The position numbers were made by a program, and so were the translations under genes. From CANKJK01 sp040081715 (lineage in GTDB: Bacteria; Acidobacteriota; Vicinamibacteria; Vicinamibacterales; UBA2999), in contig JBEBFY010000016.1 in NCBI GenBank assembly GCA_040081715.1, forward strand, positions 1 to 64,000: a stretch of DNA of 64,000 nt. Direction: 5' to 3'. Of the stretch, positions 14,634-23,848 are shown piece after piece. Within the stretch, counting starts at the first letter, position 1; every line of letters begins with the position of its first letter. The notes beneath the pieces are model-generated. The model did not search any database. It was not told where the DNA came from and was given only the letters and a program-made list of their open reading frames with translations.

Positions 14634-15617
14634 CTATGCCCGCCTGCCGGCCGCGTGCATGATGGCGCGCGCGACGGCGGTCTTGGTGATCTGAACCTTG
14701 TAGGCGTTCTGCGACATCGGCCTGGCGCCCTGCACAGCGGCCTCGGCCACGGCGTCGGCGGTCGCCTGCGTCAAGGGCTTGCCCACGAGCGCGCGCTCGG
14801 CCGCCTCGGACCGCCACGGCGTCGGCGCCACCGCGCCGAGCACTACGCGGGCGGAGGCCACGTTGGCTCCGCTCATGGTCACGACCACCGTCGCGAAGGC
14901 CATCGGCCAGTCGCGCGATTCCTTGAAGCGCACTTCGTGGTGGCCGCTCCGGATCTGGCCGGGTGCCGGCAGAATCACGTGCGTCAGGAGCTCGTCGTCG
15001 CCGAGCACGTTCTCCTTTCTCACGTTCTGCATCGTCGGTTGCGTGAAGTACTCCGCGGCCGGAATCTCCCGCTCGCCGTTCGGACCCGCCACCACGAACC
15101 GCGCGCCGTAGGCCACAAACGGCACCGCGAGGCTGGAGGGGTGCACGATCTTGCTGGGGCCTTCGTTGCCGAAGATCGAGTGGTACTGGTTTTCGCCATC
15201 CACCGAGAAGCAGCGGTTGCCGCCCTTCTTGAAGCAGACGAATTCTTCCTGGCGGAAGTACCAGCAGCGCGGACGCTGATTGATGTTGCCGCCCACGGTG
15301 CCCTGATGCCGGATCTGCGGCGACCCCACCGCGCTTGCCGCCTGGGCCACGGCCGGATACAGCCGGATCACCTGGGGATTGGTCGACAGCGCGTCGAGCG
15401 TGATGGCCGCGCCGATCTTCAGGCCGCCGCCCGCCGCCGTCACGCCGGCGTCGAGCGCCTGCTTCACGTTGACCAGCGTGTCCGCGTCCTCGACGTAGTC
15501 CTTCATGCGCGCCAGGATGTCCTGGCCGCCTGCGAGCGGCCGGACGATGCCGCCGGCCTTCAGTGCCGCGAGTGCGTCCTTCGCGGTTGTCGGGCTGACG
15601 TAGGCAAATGCCTTCAT
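14634..15617 (-). CDS. FAD subunit of periplasmic molybdenum hydroxylase (PaoB/YagS type)
   Basis: This 327-residue flavin subunit passes electrons between the iron-sulphur subunit and the final acceptor. The FAD motif is present (PLAGGQDILARMK at about 27-39, then GTVGGNINQRP at about 108-118). Between them and the CO-dehydrogenase-flavoprotein C-terminal domain lies a cysteine insertion, RCWYFRQEEFVCFKKGGNRCF, comparable to the segment of E. coli PaoB that binds an extra 4Fe-4S cluster. The ATG at 15617 overlaps the large-subunit stop by 4 nt. A longer upstream frame to 16088 is only a reading of the large-subunit gene and is not used. Confidence 0.85.
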   Translation of the reverse strand: MKAFAYVSPTTAKDALAALKAGGIVRPLAGGQDILARMKDYVEDADTLVNVKQALDAGVTAAGGGLKIGAAITLDALSTNPQVIRLYPAVAQAASAVGSPQIRHQGTVGGNINQRPRCWYFRQEEFVCFKKGGNRCFSVDGENQYHSIFGNEGPSKIVHPSSLAVPFVAYGARFVVAGPNGEREIPAAEYFTQPTMQNVRKENVLGDDELLTHVILPAPGQIRSGHHEVRFKESRDWPMAFATVVVTMSGANVASARVVLGAVAPTPWRSEAAERALVGKPLTQATADAVAEAAVQGARPMSQNAYKVQITKTAVARAIMHAAGRRA

Positions 15618-17812
15618 GCCTTCCTCCCGGCCTTGTGGGCCTCGAGCGCGGCCAGCACCCGGTGCGGGTGCAGCGGCAGGCTTCGTATGGTGGCGCCGGT
15701 GGCGTTCCGCACGGCGTTGGCGATGGCCGAAGCCGTGGGCACCGTGGGCGGTTCGCCGATGCCGATGATGCCGCGCTCCGGCATGTTCATCAGCATCACC
15801 TCCACCTTCGGCACGTCCGAGATGCCCGCCAGCAGGTAGTGCTCCATGTTGGGGTTCACCATCTGACCCGTGCGCCGGTCGAGAATGCGGTCCTCGAAGA
15901 GCGCGAAGTTGATGGAGCTGATCACGCCGCCGTAGACCTGCGACTCGGCAAGGAGCTTGTTCACCACCAGGCCGCAGTCCTGGATGGCGAGCACGCGGTC
16001 CACCTTGACGATGCCGGTCTCGGTGTCCACGGTCACCTCGGCGAACTGCACGCCGCTGGTGTTGACAGACGAGAGACCCGGCTCCCACGCGTTATCGATC
16101 GAGATGGGCTCCTGGCCGAGCTGCTTGCAGGCGGCCTTCCACGAGAGCGACTTGCCGCCGCCCTTCACCTGCACGCGGCCGGCGACGATCTCCAGCGTCG
16201 ATGCGTCCACGCCCATCGAGGGCGCCACGCGTGCGAGCAGCGCTTCCCGGGCGCGGCCCGCGGCAATGCGGATGGCCGGCACAACCCCCGCCGTGGCGGT
16301 GCTGCCACCGGACGCGCCGGCAAACGGCAGGATGGTGTCGCCGATCTCACCGCGCACCGTGGCGAGCGGCACACCGAGCGTCTCGGCCGCGACCATGGGG
16401 ACGACGGTGCGTGTGCCGGTGCCGATGTCCTGCGTGCCGACCTTCACCACCACCGAGCCGTCGGAGAGGATGTCGATGTGGGCGTTGCCTGCGCGGCCGC
16501 CGCCGCCCCACTGGTTGGCGGAGACGCCCATGCCCGTCTTGATGTGGCCCTTGCCGCCATCGCCCGTGGCGTGGCGCTTGTTCCAGCCGAACTTCTTCGC
16601 GCCCATGGTGAAGTAGTCGCCCCACATGGCATCGGGTGCCTTGGGAGGGAGGTTCTTCAGCCGGAACTCCAGCGGATCCATCTTCACGAGATCCGCCAGC
16701 TCGTCCATCAGCACTTCGGTGGCGAAGCATCCCTGTGGATGGCCCGGCGCGCGCATCGGCCGCTGGTTCCCGGCGTTGATGTACACGTCCAGGTGCGTCC
16801 GCTTCCGGTTGGGGAACTGGTAGATGTAGGGGAGCGGGAACTGCGCGCCCTGCCCGGCGCCGCCCGTGCCCCACGTCTGCGCGTCGAAGGCGGTGAGCTT
16901 GCCGTCGGCTGCGACGCCCGCCCGAATCTTCGAGAAGGCCGACGGCCGGTTGCCGGTGTCGAGGTGCTCTTCCTTGCGGTCGAGCATCATCTTCACCGGG
17001 GTGCCGGTCATCAGGGCCAGCCGCGCCGGAATGACGATGGGCGCATCCGCGGCGATCTTGCTGCCGAAGCCGCCGCCCATGTACTCGCAGATCACGCGGA
17101 TGTTCGCCTCGGGAACCTTCAGCGCGCCGGCCAGCTGCGTGCGGACGCCATGCACGCCCTGCGTGGAGACCCACGCCGTCAGCTTGTCGCCAGTCCACTC
17201 GCAGACCGCGCCGTGGGTTTCGAGACACACGTGCGTGATGACCTGCGTGTCGTAGGTCGCCTCGACGACGTGCGCAGCGGCCTTGAAGCCGGCCGCCAGA
17301 TCGCCGACTTCCGTGGCGTTTCCGGCCCGCGTGTTGCCGTTGGCGAAGATCTTCGGCGTGGCCGGATCCATGCTCGCCGCTTCGCGCACCGCGAACGGCA
17401 GCGTCTCATAGGTGACCTTCACGAGTCGTGCCGCGTCGCGGGCATGGTCCTCGGAGTCCGCGGCCACCGCGGCCACGACGTCGCCCTGATACATCACCTC
17501 GGTACCGGGGTCCTTCCACTGGAGCACGGCCCTGACGCCCGGCGCCTTCTTCGCGGCCGAGAAGTCGATGTCGGTGATCTTCGCGTGCGGATGCGGCGAC
17601 CGGACGGCGCGTGCCCAGAGCATGCCCGGCCGGTTGATGTCGTAGGTGTACTTCGCCGTGCCGGAGACCTTCCCGGGTCCGTCGATGCGCTCCACGGACG
17701 TGCTCAGGAGCGCTGTCTTCTCCGGGGGCAGTGCCCACGCGTATTTCTTCGCGTTGGCCGTCGGCTCGTTCGGGTTGACGGCAGGCGGCTGCTGCGCGGT
17801 TTCGTTAGCCAT
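15614..17812 (-). CDS. Molybdopterin-binding large subunit of xanthine/aldehyde oxidase family
   Basis: The 732-residue catalytic subunit binds molybdopterin cofactor and hydroxylates aldehydes or aromatic substrates. The frame opens with RIDGPGKVSGTAKYTYDI, typical of the a/b hammerhead domain. The cofactor region shows GGGFGSK (GGFG motif), RAPGHPQGCFATEVLMDELA, TQDIGTGTRTV and the catalytic glutamate in GIGEPPTVPTASAIANAVR near the C-terminus. It has no signal peptide of its own and would be carried out with the Tat-bearing small subunit. It overlaps that gene by 8 nt and the FAD gene by 4 nt. Substrate is not predictable. The PaoC/YagR group is the closest functional model. Confidence 0.88.
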   Translation of the reverse strand: MANETAQQPPAVNPNEPTANAKKYAWALPPEKTALLSTSVERIDGPGKVSGTAKYTYDINRPGMLWARAVRSPHPHAKITDIDFSAAKKAPGVRAVLQWKDPGTEVMYQGDVVAAVAADSEDHARDAARLVKVTYETLPFAVREAASMDPATPKIFANGNTRAGNATEVGDLAAGFKAAAHVVEATYDTQVITHVCLETHGAVCEWTGDKLTAWVSTQGVHGVRTQLAGALKVPEANIRVICEYMGGGFGSKIAADAPIVIPARLALMTGTPVKMMLDRKEEHLDTGNRPSAFSKIRAGVAADGKLTAFDAQTWGTGGAGQGAQFPLPYIYQFPNRKRTHLDVYINAGNQRPMRAPGHPQGCFATEVLMDELADLVKMDPLEFRLKNLPPKAPDAMWGDYFTMGAKKFGWNKRHATGDGGKGHIKTGMGVSANQWGGGGRAGNAHIDILSDGSVVVKVGTQDIGTGTRTVVPMVAAETLGVPLATVRGEIGDTILPFAGASGGSTATAGVVPAIRIAAGRAREALLARVAPSMGVDASTLEIVAGRVQVKGGGKSLSWKAACKQLGQEPISIDNAWEPGLSSVNTSGVQFAEVTVDTETGIVKVDRVLAIQDCGLVVNKLLAESQVYGGVISSINFALFEDRILDRRTGQMVNPNMEHYLLAGISDVPKVEVMLMNMPERGIIGIGEPPTVPTASAIANAVRNATGATIRSLPLHPHRVLAALEAHKAGRKA

Positions 17813-18413
17813 GGTTCACCCCTCCGGCCTGGGCCGCCGCTTCGAGGACCCGGTTGAACGTGCCGCAGCGGCAGACATTGCCGTCCAGCTCCCGCCGGAT
17901 CTGCGCCGGCGTGGGGTGCGGGAACTTCTCAATCAACGCGACGGTGGCCATCACGAACCCCGGCGTGCAGAAGCCGCACATCATCGCGTCCTTGTCGCAG
18001 AAGGCGGTCTGGACGGGATGGAGCGTGCCGTTCTGCGCGAGGCCGTCAACGGTGCGGACCTTCCGGCCCACGGTTTCGATGGCGAGTGTGGAGCAGGAGT
18101 AGACCGTCCTGCCGTCCACGATCATCGTGCAGGCGCCGCAGGTGCCGCGGTCGCAGACACGCTTGTTGCCGGTGAGCATCGCGTGGTCGCGCACGGCATC
18201 CAGCAGCGTGACGCGAGGCTCGATGCGCAGGTTGTAGGGTCTGCCGTTGATGGTGAGCCGGACCGGCACGGGGCCGGGGCCGAGCGTGCCTGGGGCAGCC
18301 TGGGCTTGGCCTTCGGCTGCGGCCAGGACGCCCGTGGCCAGCCCACCCACGCCGACAGTCCTGAAAAAGGCGCGGCGTGAGACGGCGGAACCGTCGTCTT
18401 CGTTCTGGGCCAT
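17805..18413 (-). CDS. Tat-exported 2Fe-2S subunit of molybdenum hydroxylase
   Basis: The 202-residue small subunit carries a twin-arginine signal, SRRAFFRTVGVGGLATGVLAAA (in part), so the folded complex should be exported. The plant-type 2Fe-2S cluster ligands are in CDRGTCGACTMIVDG with a following C, and the second cluster in MMCGFCTPGF and NVCRCGTFNRV. It relays electrons from the molybdenum site to FAD. It is the first gene of the operon (small, large, FAD), the same order as YagT-YagR-YagS only in part. No dedicated molybdenum-insertion chaperone gene is adjacent. Confidence 0.88.
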   Translation of the reverse strand: MAQNEDDGSAVSRRAFFRTVGVGGLATGVLAAAEGQAQAAPGTLGPGPVPVRLTINGRPYNLRIEPRVTLLDAVRDHAMLTGNKRVCDRGTCGACTMIVDGRTVYSCSTLAIETVGRKVRTVDGLAQNGTLHPVQTAFCDKDAMMCGFCTPGFVMATVALIEKFPHPTPAQIRRELDGNVCRCGTFNRVLEAAAQAGGVNHG

Positions 18414-18517
18414 GGAGGTCCCTCGCTGTGGGTGAATCGGAACGGCTGACTATAACCGCCAAGTCCAGGCGAGGCAAACACCGAGGCGTGCTTCTTCGCA
18501 CGGCCTCCGGCGGGCGG

Positions 18518-18712
18518 CTATGCCCGCGCCTGCTCCAGCGTTTCCATGAGGTCGGTCAATTCATCCCGCGCCTTGCCCGCGGCGTAGAGAATGGCCCGCT
18601 GCTCCTGGAGGGAGGGCACGGACCAGTCCTCGCCGTCGAAGCGGACGCGCCCGTCGGCGTCCACATCCACGAGTACGGCATCCATGGGTTCAACGTAGAG
18701 GTGCAGGGGCAT
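18518..18712 (-). CDS. Small hypothetical protein
   Basis: The predicted protein has 64 residues: MPLHLYVEPMDAVLVDV, then DGRVRFDGEDWSVPS and a helical tail QEQRAILYAAGKARDELTDLMETLEQARA (each part shown separately). No family is recognised. The ATG at 18712 is preferred over upstream codons because the earlier part of the frame is arginine-rich and overlaps the flank of the OmpA gene. It stands alone between the molybdenum hydroxylase promoter and the OmpA gene on the same strand. Alternating hydrophobic strands and a charged C-terminal helix suggest a folded cytosolic protein. Confidence 0.5.
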   Translation of the reverse strand: MPLHLYVEPMDAVLVDVDADGRVRFDGEDWSVPSLQEQRAILYAAGKARDELTDLMETLEQARA

Positions 18713-18797
18713 GGCGGGATGCTGGTGGAGAGGGGGTTCCTGCGGAAAGCGGAGGGCGTCCCCCTGCGGGACACCCTCCGCGGTCGAGCATGGTGAC

Positions 18798-19484
18798 TTA
18801 CGCGAGGACCCGGATGACGACGCGGCGATTCTGCGCGCGGCCTTCTTTGGTCTTGTTCGGGGCAACGGGCTTCTCTTCGCCAAAGCTGATCACGCTCACG
18901 CGGTGGAGCGGGATCTTGTGGTTTTCGTAGACGTAGCGCTTCACGGCCTCGGCGCGATCCAGTCCCAGCTTGACGTTGTCGCTCGCGGCGCCGCGGTCGT
19001 CGGTGTGGCCTTCCACTTCGATAAACACCGACTTCGGGTCGGCCTTCAGCCTATTCAGGACGTCATCGAGCCGGGCCTTGGCCTGCTCGGGCAGTTCGGC
19101 CTTGCCGAACTCGAAGTTGCCCTGGTCCTCGCTGAGCGTCACCTCGAGGAGCAGGCGCTTCGCGGCGGCTTCCACCGCCTGCACCCGCGTGCCCACTTCG
19201 GCTGCCTTGGTATCGGCTGCCTTGGCTGCGACCGCGGCTGCATCGGCCGAGGTCTGGGCCGTCGCCGCTGCCTTGCCCGCGGCTTCCGCCTTGGAATCCA
19301 CCTGCCCGATGCGGCCTTCCGCGGCCGTGACGCGTCCCTGCGTCTGCTCGACGGTGCCGCTCACGGTGTCGACCTTGCTGTTCACTTCGCCGACAGAGGT
19401 GCGGACGAACTTCTTGGTGGCGCACGCCGGCGCGGCCGCCACGACGAGGGCCAACAGGCCCGTGGTGAGTGCTGTATGACGCAT
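18798..19484 (-). CDS. OmpA-family peptidoglycan-binding lipoprotein with coiled coil
   Basis: The 228-residue protein begins with a signal peptide ending AAAPAC, probably a lipobox. A predicted coiled-coil rod follows (about 30-115), rich in Ala, Lys and Glu with heptad-like repeats. The C-terminal OmpA domain runs from about 120 to 228 and shows NFEFGKAELPEQAKARL, VEGHTDDRGAASDNVKLGLDRAEAVKRYV and NRRVVIRV, including the Asp/Arg positions that hold diaminopimelate. It would link the outer membrane to peptidoglycan. It is followed on the same strand by the 64-residue gene and preceded by a VWFA protein. Confidence 0.86.
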   Translation of the reverse strand: MRHTALTTGLLALVVAAAPACATKKFVRTSVGEVNSKVDTVSGTVEQTQGRVTAAEGRIGQVDSKAEAAGKAAATAQTSADAAAVAAKAADTKAAEVGTRVQAVEAAAKRLLLEVTLSEDQGNFEFGKAELPEQAKARLDDVLNRLKADPKSVFIEVEGHTDDRGAASDNVKLGLDRAEAVKRYVYENHKIPLHRVSVISFGEEKPVAPNKTKEGRAQNRRVVIRVLA

Positions 19485-19519
19485 GTGATGCCTCTCTCCT
19501 TCTGAAACGTGAAAACGAA

Positions 19520-20527
19520 CTATTCCACCGTAGGCACCAGAGGAAACGCCTCCGGGCCCGCCATGTAGCCTCCGCGCGCATGCACCGACAGGCGCCTCCG
19601 CGTGGTTCGTACCTCGAGAGGATGCCAGCCGGGCCGGCTCTCCGGTTCGAAGGTGATCAGATACTGGTGCCGCAACGCGCCCACCAGTCCAGCCAGCGCT
19701 TCCGCTGATTCCTCAGGCGAACTGACAATGGCCATGTCGCCGCCTGTCCATCGCGTCAGGTCCTCCAGTGTGGCCGTGGCCGTCGTGGCGCCGTCGATAT
19801 CGAGCGCCGCCAGCCGGCGCGCCGGATTGTCGACCGGTCCCGCCACCACCACCAAGTACACCGGCACATTGATCGTGCTCGCCATCCCCGAGACCGCTGC
19901 CGCCGTGAGACGGCTGCCGGTGTCCACGCCGTCGGTCACCACCAGCACGGCCCTGTGAGGATTGGGCCGGTCGCCCACCAGCCTGGCTGTCTCCGCCATC
20001 GCGTCATAGAGCGAGGTCAACCCCCAGGGTTGTCCAGCCAGACTCACGGAGGCCACGCGGGCGAGATCCCTTGTGAACTCCCGAACCTCGCGCAGTTCGT
20101 GGTCGAAGGTCAGCAGGGCGGCTTCATCCCGGCCAGGCTGCAGTCGCGCCATCGTCTGTTCGACGACCCGCCGAGCCCGATCCATGTTACCGCTCACGGC
20201 CATGCTGCCGCTGATGTCCAGGAGCACGGCCAGGCTGATGGCCGCCTCGTCGGGGATGAAGGCGCGGATCACGCGGGAAATCCCGTTGTCGAGGACTACA
20301 AAGTCGCGGCTGGTCAGGTCCTTCACAGGCCGGCCCTGCCGGTCCCTGACCGCCACGCTCAGGGTGACGGCCTCGACGCCGCCGCGAAAGGTGGGGCGGC
20401 TGGCTCCTGCCGGTTCCTGCGCCCAGACAGAGCCCGGGCCTGCCAGCACCGTGGCTCCCGTCAGGACAAGGCCGATGGCTTGCCACATTCCCTTCACGCC
20501 GACCACTATCTTCAAGGCTCCTGCCAT
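19520..20527 (-). CDS. Secreted VWFA-domain protein, acidobacterial type
   Basis: This secreted protein of about 335 residues has the VWFA-related layout often seen in Acidobacteriota. A signal segment ends near SVWAQ, a beta-sandwich lead-in (VTLSVAVRDRQGRPVKDLTSRDFVVLDNG) follows, then a von Willebrand A domain with the metal site DISGSMAVSG, a conserved threonine region (LTSLYDAMAE) and VLVVTDGVDTGS. It ends in a C-terminal strand domain (YLITFEPESRPGWHPLEVRT). The function is unknown, probably envelope protein contacts. Starts at 20527, 20488 and 20554 are possible. 20527 gives a signal peptide with basic residues. Confidence 0.82.
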   Translation of the reverse strand: MAGALKIVVGVKGMWQAIGLVLTGATVLAGPGSVWAQEPAGASRPTFRGGVEAVTLSVAVRDRQGRPVKDLTSRDFVVLDNGISRVIRAFIPDEAAISLAVLLDISGSMAVSGNMDRARRVVEQTMARLQPGRDEAALLTFDHELREVREFTRDLARVASVSLAGQPWGLTSLYDAMAETARLVGDRPNPHRAVLVVTDGVDTGSRLTAAAVSGMASTINVPVYLVVVAGPVDNPARRLAALDIDGATTATATLEDLTRWTGGDMAIVSSPEESAEALAGLVGALRHQYLITFEPESRPGWHPLEVRTTRRRLSVHARGGYMAGPEAFPLVPTVE

Positions 20528-20710
20528 GTCCTGCGGGCACAATATTCTGGCCAAAAAGCCAGGAAGATGCGGCCACGGCCGCCTGGCTAGGCCATGCTAG
20601 GCCATCGGAAGTGTGTAACTATTGCCCGATCATCCCACTTTGCCAGCCGGGCGCCTCACGTGCCCCCGGTGCGGCGGCCCAGCTACGGGATAGGTTCTAA
20701 GATTGGCGGG

Positions 20711-21922
20711 ATGGCGAACCACGTATCGATGATTCCGGCCGCTGCCCGGGTGGGGCGCTTTTCCTACGCCATTCGCAACATCGTGGTGAAGGCTAAAGAG
20801 GTCGAGGCGACGGGCCGGACGGTCCGTTACATGAACATCGGGGACCCGGTGGCCTTCGGATTCCAGCCGCCCGCCCACCTGGTGGAGGCGGCCATCCGCG
20901 CCATGCGCGACGGGCACAACGGGTACCTCGCCTCTGCGGGCATCGTCGAAGGCCGCGAGGCCGTGGCGGACGACTACGCCGCTCGCGGTGTGCCCATCTC
21001 GCCGGATCGCGTGATCCTGACCACGGGTACCTCCGAGGGCATCGAACTGGCGCTCACGGCCATCGCGGACGCGGGCGACGAAGTGCTGGTGCCCTGCCCC
21101 ACGTATCCGCTCTACACGGCGATCCTCGCCAAGCTCGGCGCAGTGCCGCTTTACTACACCACCGATCCAGACCGTGGCTGGCTGCCGGACCTGGATCATC
21201 TGGAGTCCCTCATCACGCCGCGCACGCGCGTGCTGGTGCTGATCGATCCCAACAATCCGACTGGCGCGGTGTACCCCCCTGACGTACGCCGGCAGTTGCT
21301 GGCTGTCGCCGCACGCCACGACCTGGTCGTGCTCGCCGACGAGGTCTACGGCGACCTGGGATACGCAGGCTCGGTGCCGCTTGTCGGCACGCTGGATCAG
21401 GACGCGGCGGTCATCTCGTTCTCGAGCCTGTCGAAGGCCTACCTGGCGCCGGGCTGGCGGGCCGGGTGGATGGTGATCGGCCGCACACCGCGGCTCGACG
21501 AGGTGCTGGCCGCGATCAAGAAACTGGCGGACGGGCGGCTGTGCAGCCCGGGACCGATGCAGTACGGCATTCCGGCCGCACTCCGGGGCGACCGCTCCCA
21601 CCAGGCGGTGTTTCAGCGCGCGCTCCTGGAGCGGGCCACCCTGTCGCATCAGCGGTTGTCCGCCATTCCGGGCATGCGCTCGGTGATGCCGCAGGCGGCG
21701 TTCTACATCATGCCGTGGGTGGCGCTCCCGCCCGGGCGCACCGACGAGCACTTCGTGCTCAGCCTGCTGCGCGAGACCGGCATCCTGTGCGTGCACGGCT
21801 CGGGCTTCGGCCTGCCGCCGGAGCGCGGGGCGTTTCGCATCGTCTTCCTGGCCGCGCCAGCGGACCTGTCCGTGGTTTACGACGAGATCGCCGCGTTCAC
21901 GGCGCAGTACCTCGCCCGGTAA
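20711..21922 (+). CDS. Alanine-type aminotransferase (AlaA-like)
   Basis: This 403-residue fold-type I aminotransferase has YMNIGDPVAFGFQPP near the start, TTGTSEGIELAL at the cofactor phosphate, LIDPNNPTGAVY, VLADEVYGDLGY and the lysine motif SSLSKAYLAPGWRAGWM. The GDP and LAPGWR motifs match the alanine/glutamate-pyruvate aminotransferase group of bacteria and archaea. I start at ATG 20711. TAAGAT lies 7 nt before it, a leaderless pattern, while an in-frame upstream ATG (20594) adds 39 low-complexity residues. The following glycosyltransferase gene has its own promoter-like box, so co-transcription is not required. Confidence 0.86.
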   Translation: MANHVSMIPAAARVGRFSYAIRNIVVKAKEVEATGRTVRYMNIGDPVAFGFQPPAHLVEAAIRAMRDGHNGYLASAGIVEGREAVADDYAARGVPISPDRVILTTGTSEGIELALTAIADAGDEVLVPCPTYPLYTAILAKLGAVPLYYTTDPDRGWLPDLDHLESLITPRTRVLVLIDPNNPTGAVYPPDVRRQLLAVAARHDLVVLADEVYGDLGYAGSVPLVGTLDQDAAVISFSSLSKAYLAPGWRAGWMVIGRTPRLDEVLAAIKKLADGRLCSPGPMQYGIPAALRGDRSHQAVFQRALLERATLSHQRLSAIPGMRSVMPQAAFYIMPWVALPPGRTDEHFVLSLLRETGILCVHGSGFGLPPERGAFRIVFLAAPADLSVVYDEIAAFTAQYLAR

Positions 21923-21958
21923 GCGCCTCGCGCGACGACGGGTTCTATACTCAGCCCG

Positions 21959-23848
21959 ATGACCGATCTGGTGCCCCTCCGGCACAGTCGCAGGGCCTGG
22001 GCAGCGGGGCTGGTCATGGTGATCGCCGCGTTCTGCGCACCCATGTTCTCCGGGCTGGCGCAGTGGGAGATGCGCAGCGACGAGGCGATCTACTCCTACG
22101 CCGTCGACCGGATCCTGGAAACCGGGGAGTGGCTGACCCCACGAAGCATCCCGGACGACGGCCCCTTCTACGAGAAGCCCCCGCTCAAGTTCTGGCTCGT
22201 GGCTGGTGCCATGCGGCTGGGTCTGCTGCCCGCCAACGACGCGGGGATGCGCGGTGTTGATGCGCTGGCGGCCGCCGCGGCCTTTCTGTACCTCTACGTG
22301 ATCGGCTGCCGGCTCGGGGGTCCCGTGGCGGGCGTGACCTCGGTGCTCGCGCTCTTCTCGTTTGACGCCGTGCTGCATGAGCATGGCCTGCGCAGCAATA
22401 ACATGGAGGCGACACTCGTCGTGGCCTACACCGCTGCCGTCTATCACGCGATGCGCTGGGCGGACGCCGGTGACCAGCGCCGGAGGACTCACACGATTGC
22501 CATCGCCGCGTGGTTCGTGCTGGCCTTCCTGGTGAAGTTCGTTGCGGCGCTGTTTCTGCCGCTCGTCGTCGTGGTCACTGTCGTCTGCAGGCCGGGCGGC
22601 GTTCGTGATCTGCTGCGATCATGGCGCGAGTGGCGGATCCCCGTGGTGGGAGCGGTGGCGCTGATCGCACCGTGGTTCATCTACGAGACGGTCCACGCCG
22701 GATCCGGGTTCTGGACGATTCTGTTGACCGCCCATGTGCTGCAGCGCTTTGCCGGCGTCCTGCACCCGGAGCACCTGCACCCGTGGCACTACTACCTGAC
22801 CTGGCTCTGGCAGGAACTCGGCAGGGGAGGCCTGCGCACCATCTACGGAGCGGGGCTGGCCGCCCTCGCCTGGCAGGCGTGGAGTGGACGGGACTGGCAG
22901 GCGCGGGCGGTGCTGCTGTGGTGGGCCGTGCCGTTTGTATTCCTGTCGGCCGGCACCTCCAAGCTGTTTCACTATGCGTATCCCTTTCTTCCGCCGTTGG
23001 CGCTCGGCGTTGGGGTCATGGCGGCGACCGTGATCAGCGCACTCATGCATCCCCGGCTCGAGTGGGCCTTTCCCTGGCCGGGTGTGACGCGTCCCGGTTT
23101 ACGAGGTGTGACGGTGACGCGGGGACTGACCATCCTTGGCCTGGCCGCCTTCGCCCTCGCCGCGTGGTCGGTGGCGGTCGGGCCGGTCGACATCCAGATC
23201 GGCGGTGTCCGGATCTTCCGCAGCGCGATTCTGTGGCGGCCGGCCCTGATCGGAGGCATGCTCTGGCTGCTGGCTGGGCGCGGGTCGCGCGTGCTGCAAC
23301 CGGCAGGGGCGCTGCTGCTGGTGTGGTTGCTCTTCCCGGTGTCCTATCCGCACCGGATCGGCCTTCTGATGCGCACCGATCATCCGATTCGCACCACTCG
23401 GGATTGCGCCCTCCACGCGGCGCGGGCGGGTGGTCTTGCCCGAGGCATCCTCCACGCCTCCGGTGACCTGCACCACGCGTACTACTACTACCTGCGCCGC
23501 GTCGGCTGGATGCCGTGGTTCAGCGCCGGTGCCGGAGAACTGCAGCGGAGGCTTGAGACACCGGGTCAGCAGACTCCGGTGATCCTCGCGCGTGCCGACT
23601 ACCTGCGCCTGGGCGGCCGGGTGCCAGCAGGGACGCCGACCCCGGTCGCGCTCACGACGGGTGCCCCGCCCGTGAACCCACGTCCCGCGCTGACGCACGG
23701 CCTGCCCAGGGGCGTGCTGCTCTCCGACGATGTCGTGCTGCTCTTTCCGCAACCCTATGATGCGTGCGCCGACGCCGTCGCACGCGATGCCGTGGCGGCC
23801 ACGCGGCTGGCGGCGATCCGTCCACCTGTGTCGTCCACGCCTCAGTGA
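21959..23848 (+). CDS. GT-C membrane glycosyltransferase (ArnT/PMT, GT39/83-like)
   Basis: The 629-residue integral membrane protein has about a dozen hydrophobic segments. The first periplasmic loop holds the acidic catalytic motif RSDEAIYSYAVDRILETGEW and, after it, FYEKPPLKFWLVAGAM, exactly the pattern of lipid-phosphate-sugar-dependent glycosyltransferases. It would move a sugar from a polyprenyl phosphate carrier to lipid A, protein or polysaccharide. TATACT lies 7 nt before the ATG, suggesting a leaderless transcript. The stop shares bases with the M1 peptidase start (TGATG at 23846-23850). Confidence 0.83.
   Translation: MTDLVPLRHSRRAWAAGLVMVIAAFCAPMFSGLAQWEMRSDEAIYSYAVDRILETGEWLTPRSIPDDGPFYEKPPLKFWLVAGAMRLGLLPANDAGMRGVDALAAAAAFLYLYVIGCRLGGPVAGVTSVLALFSFDAVLHEHGLRSNNMEATLVVAYTAAVYHAMRWADAGDQRRRTHTIAIAAWFVLAFLVKFVAALFLPLVVVVTVVCRPGGVRDLLRSWREWRIPVVGAVALIAPWFIYETVHAGSGFWTILLTAHVLQRFAGVLHPEHLHPWHYYLTWLWQELGRGGLRTIYGAGLAALAWQAWSGRDWQARAVLLWWAVPFVFLSAGTSKLFHYAYPFLPPLALGVGVMAATVISALMHPRLEWAFPWPGVTRPGLRGVTVTRGLTILGLAAFALAAWSVAVGPVDIQIGGVRIFRSAILWRPALIGGMLWLLAGRGSRVLQPAGALLLVWLLFPVSYPHRIGLLMRTDHPIRTTRDCALHAARAGGLARGILHASGDLHHAYYYYLRRVGWMPWFSAGAGELQRRLETPGQQTPVILARADYLRLGGRVPAGTPTPVALTTGAPPVNPRPALTHGLPRGVLLSDDVVLLFPQPYDACADAVARDAVAATRLAAIRPPVSSTPQ

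Noticed and set aside
15608..17857. 749-residue plus-strand frame opposite the molybdenum subunit
   Set aside because: Composition is Arg, His and Gly rich with no motif, while the minus strand has full family motifs.
20630..22492. 620-residue minus-strand frame
   Set aside because: Covers an aminotransferase and a glycosyltransferase on the plus strand, so it is a shadow.
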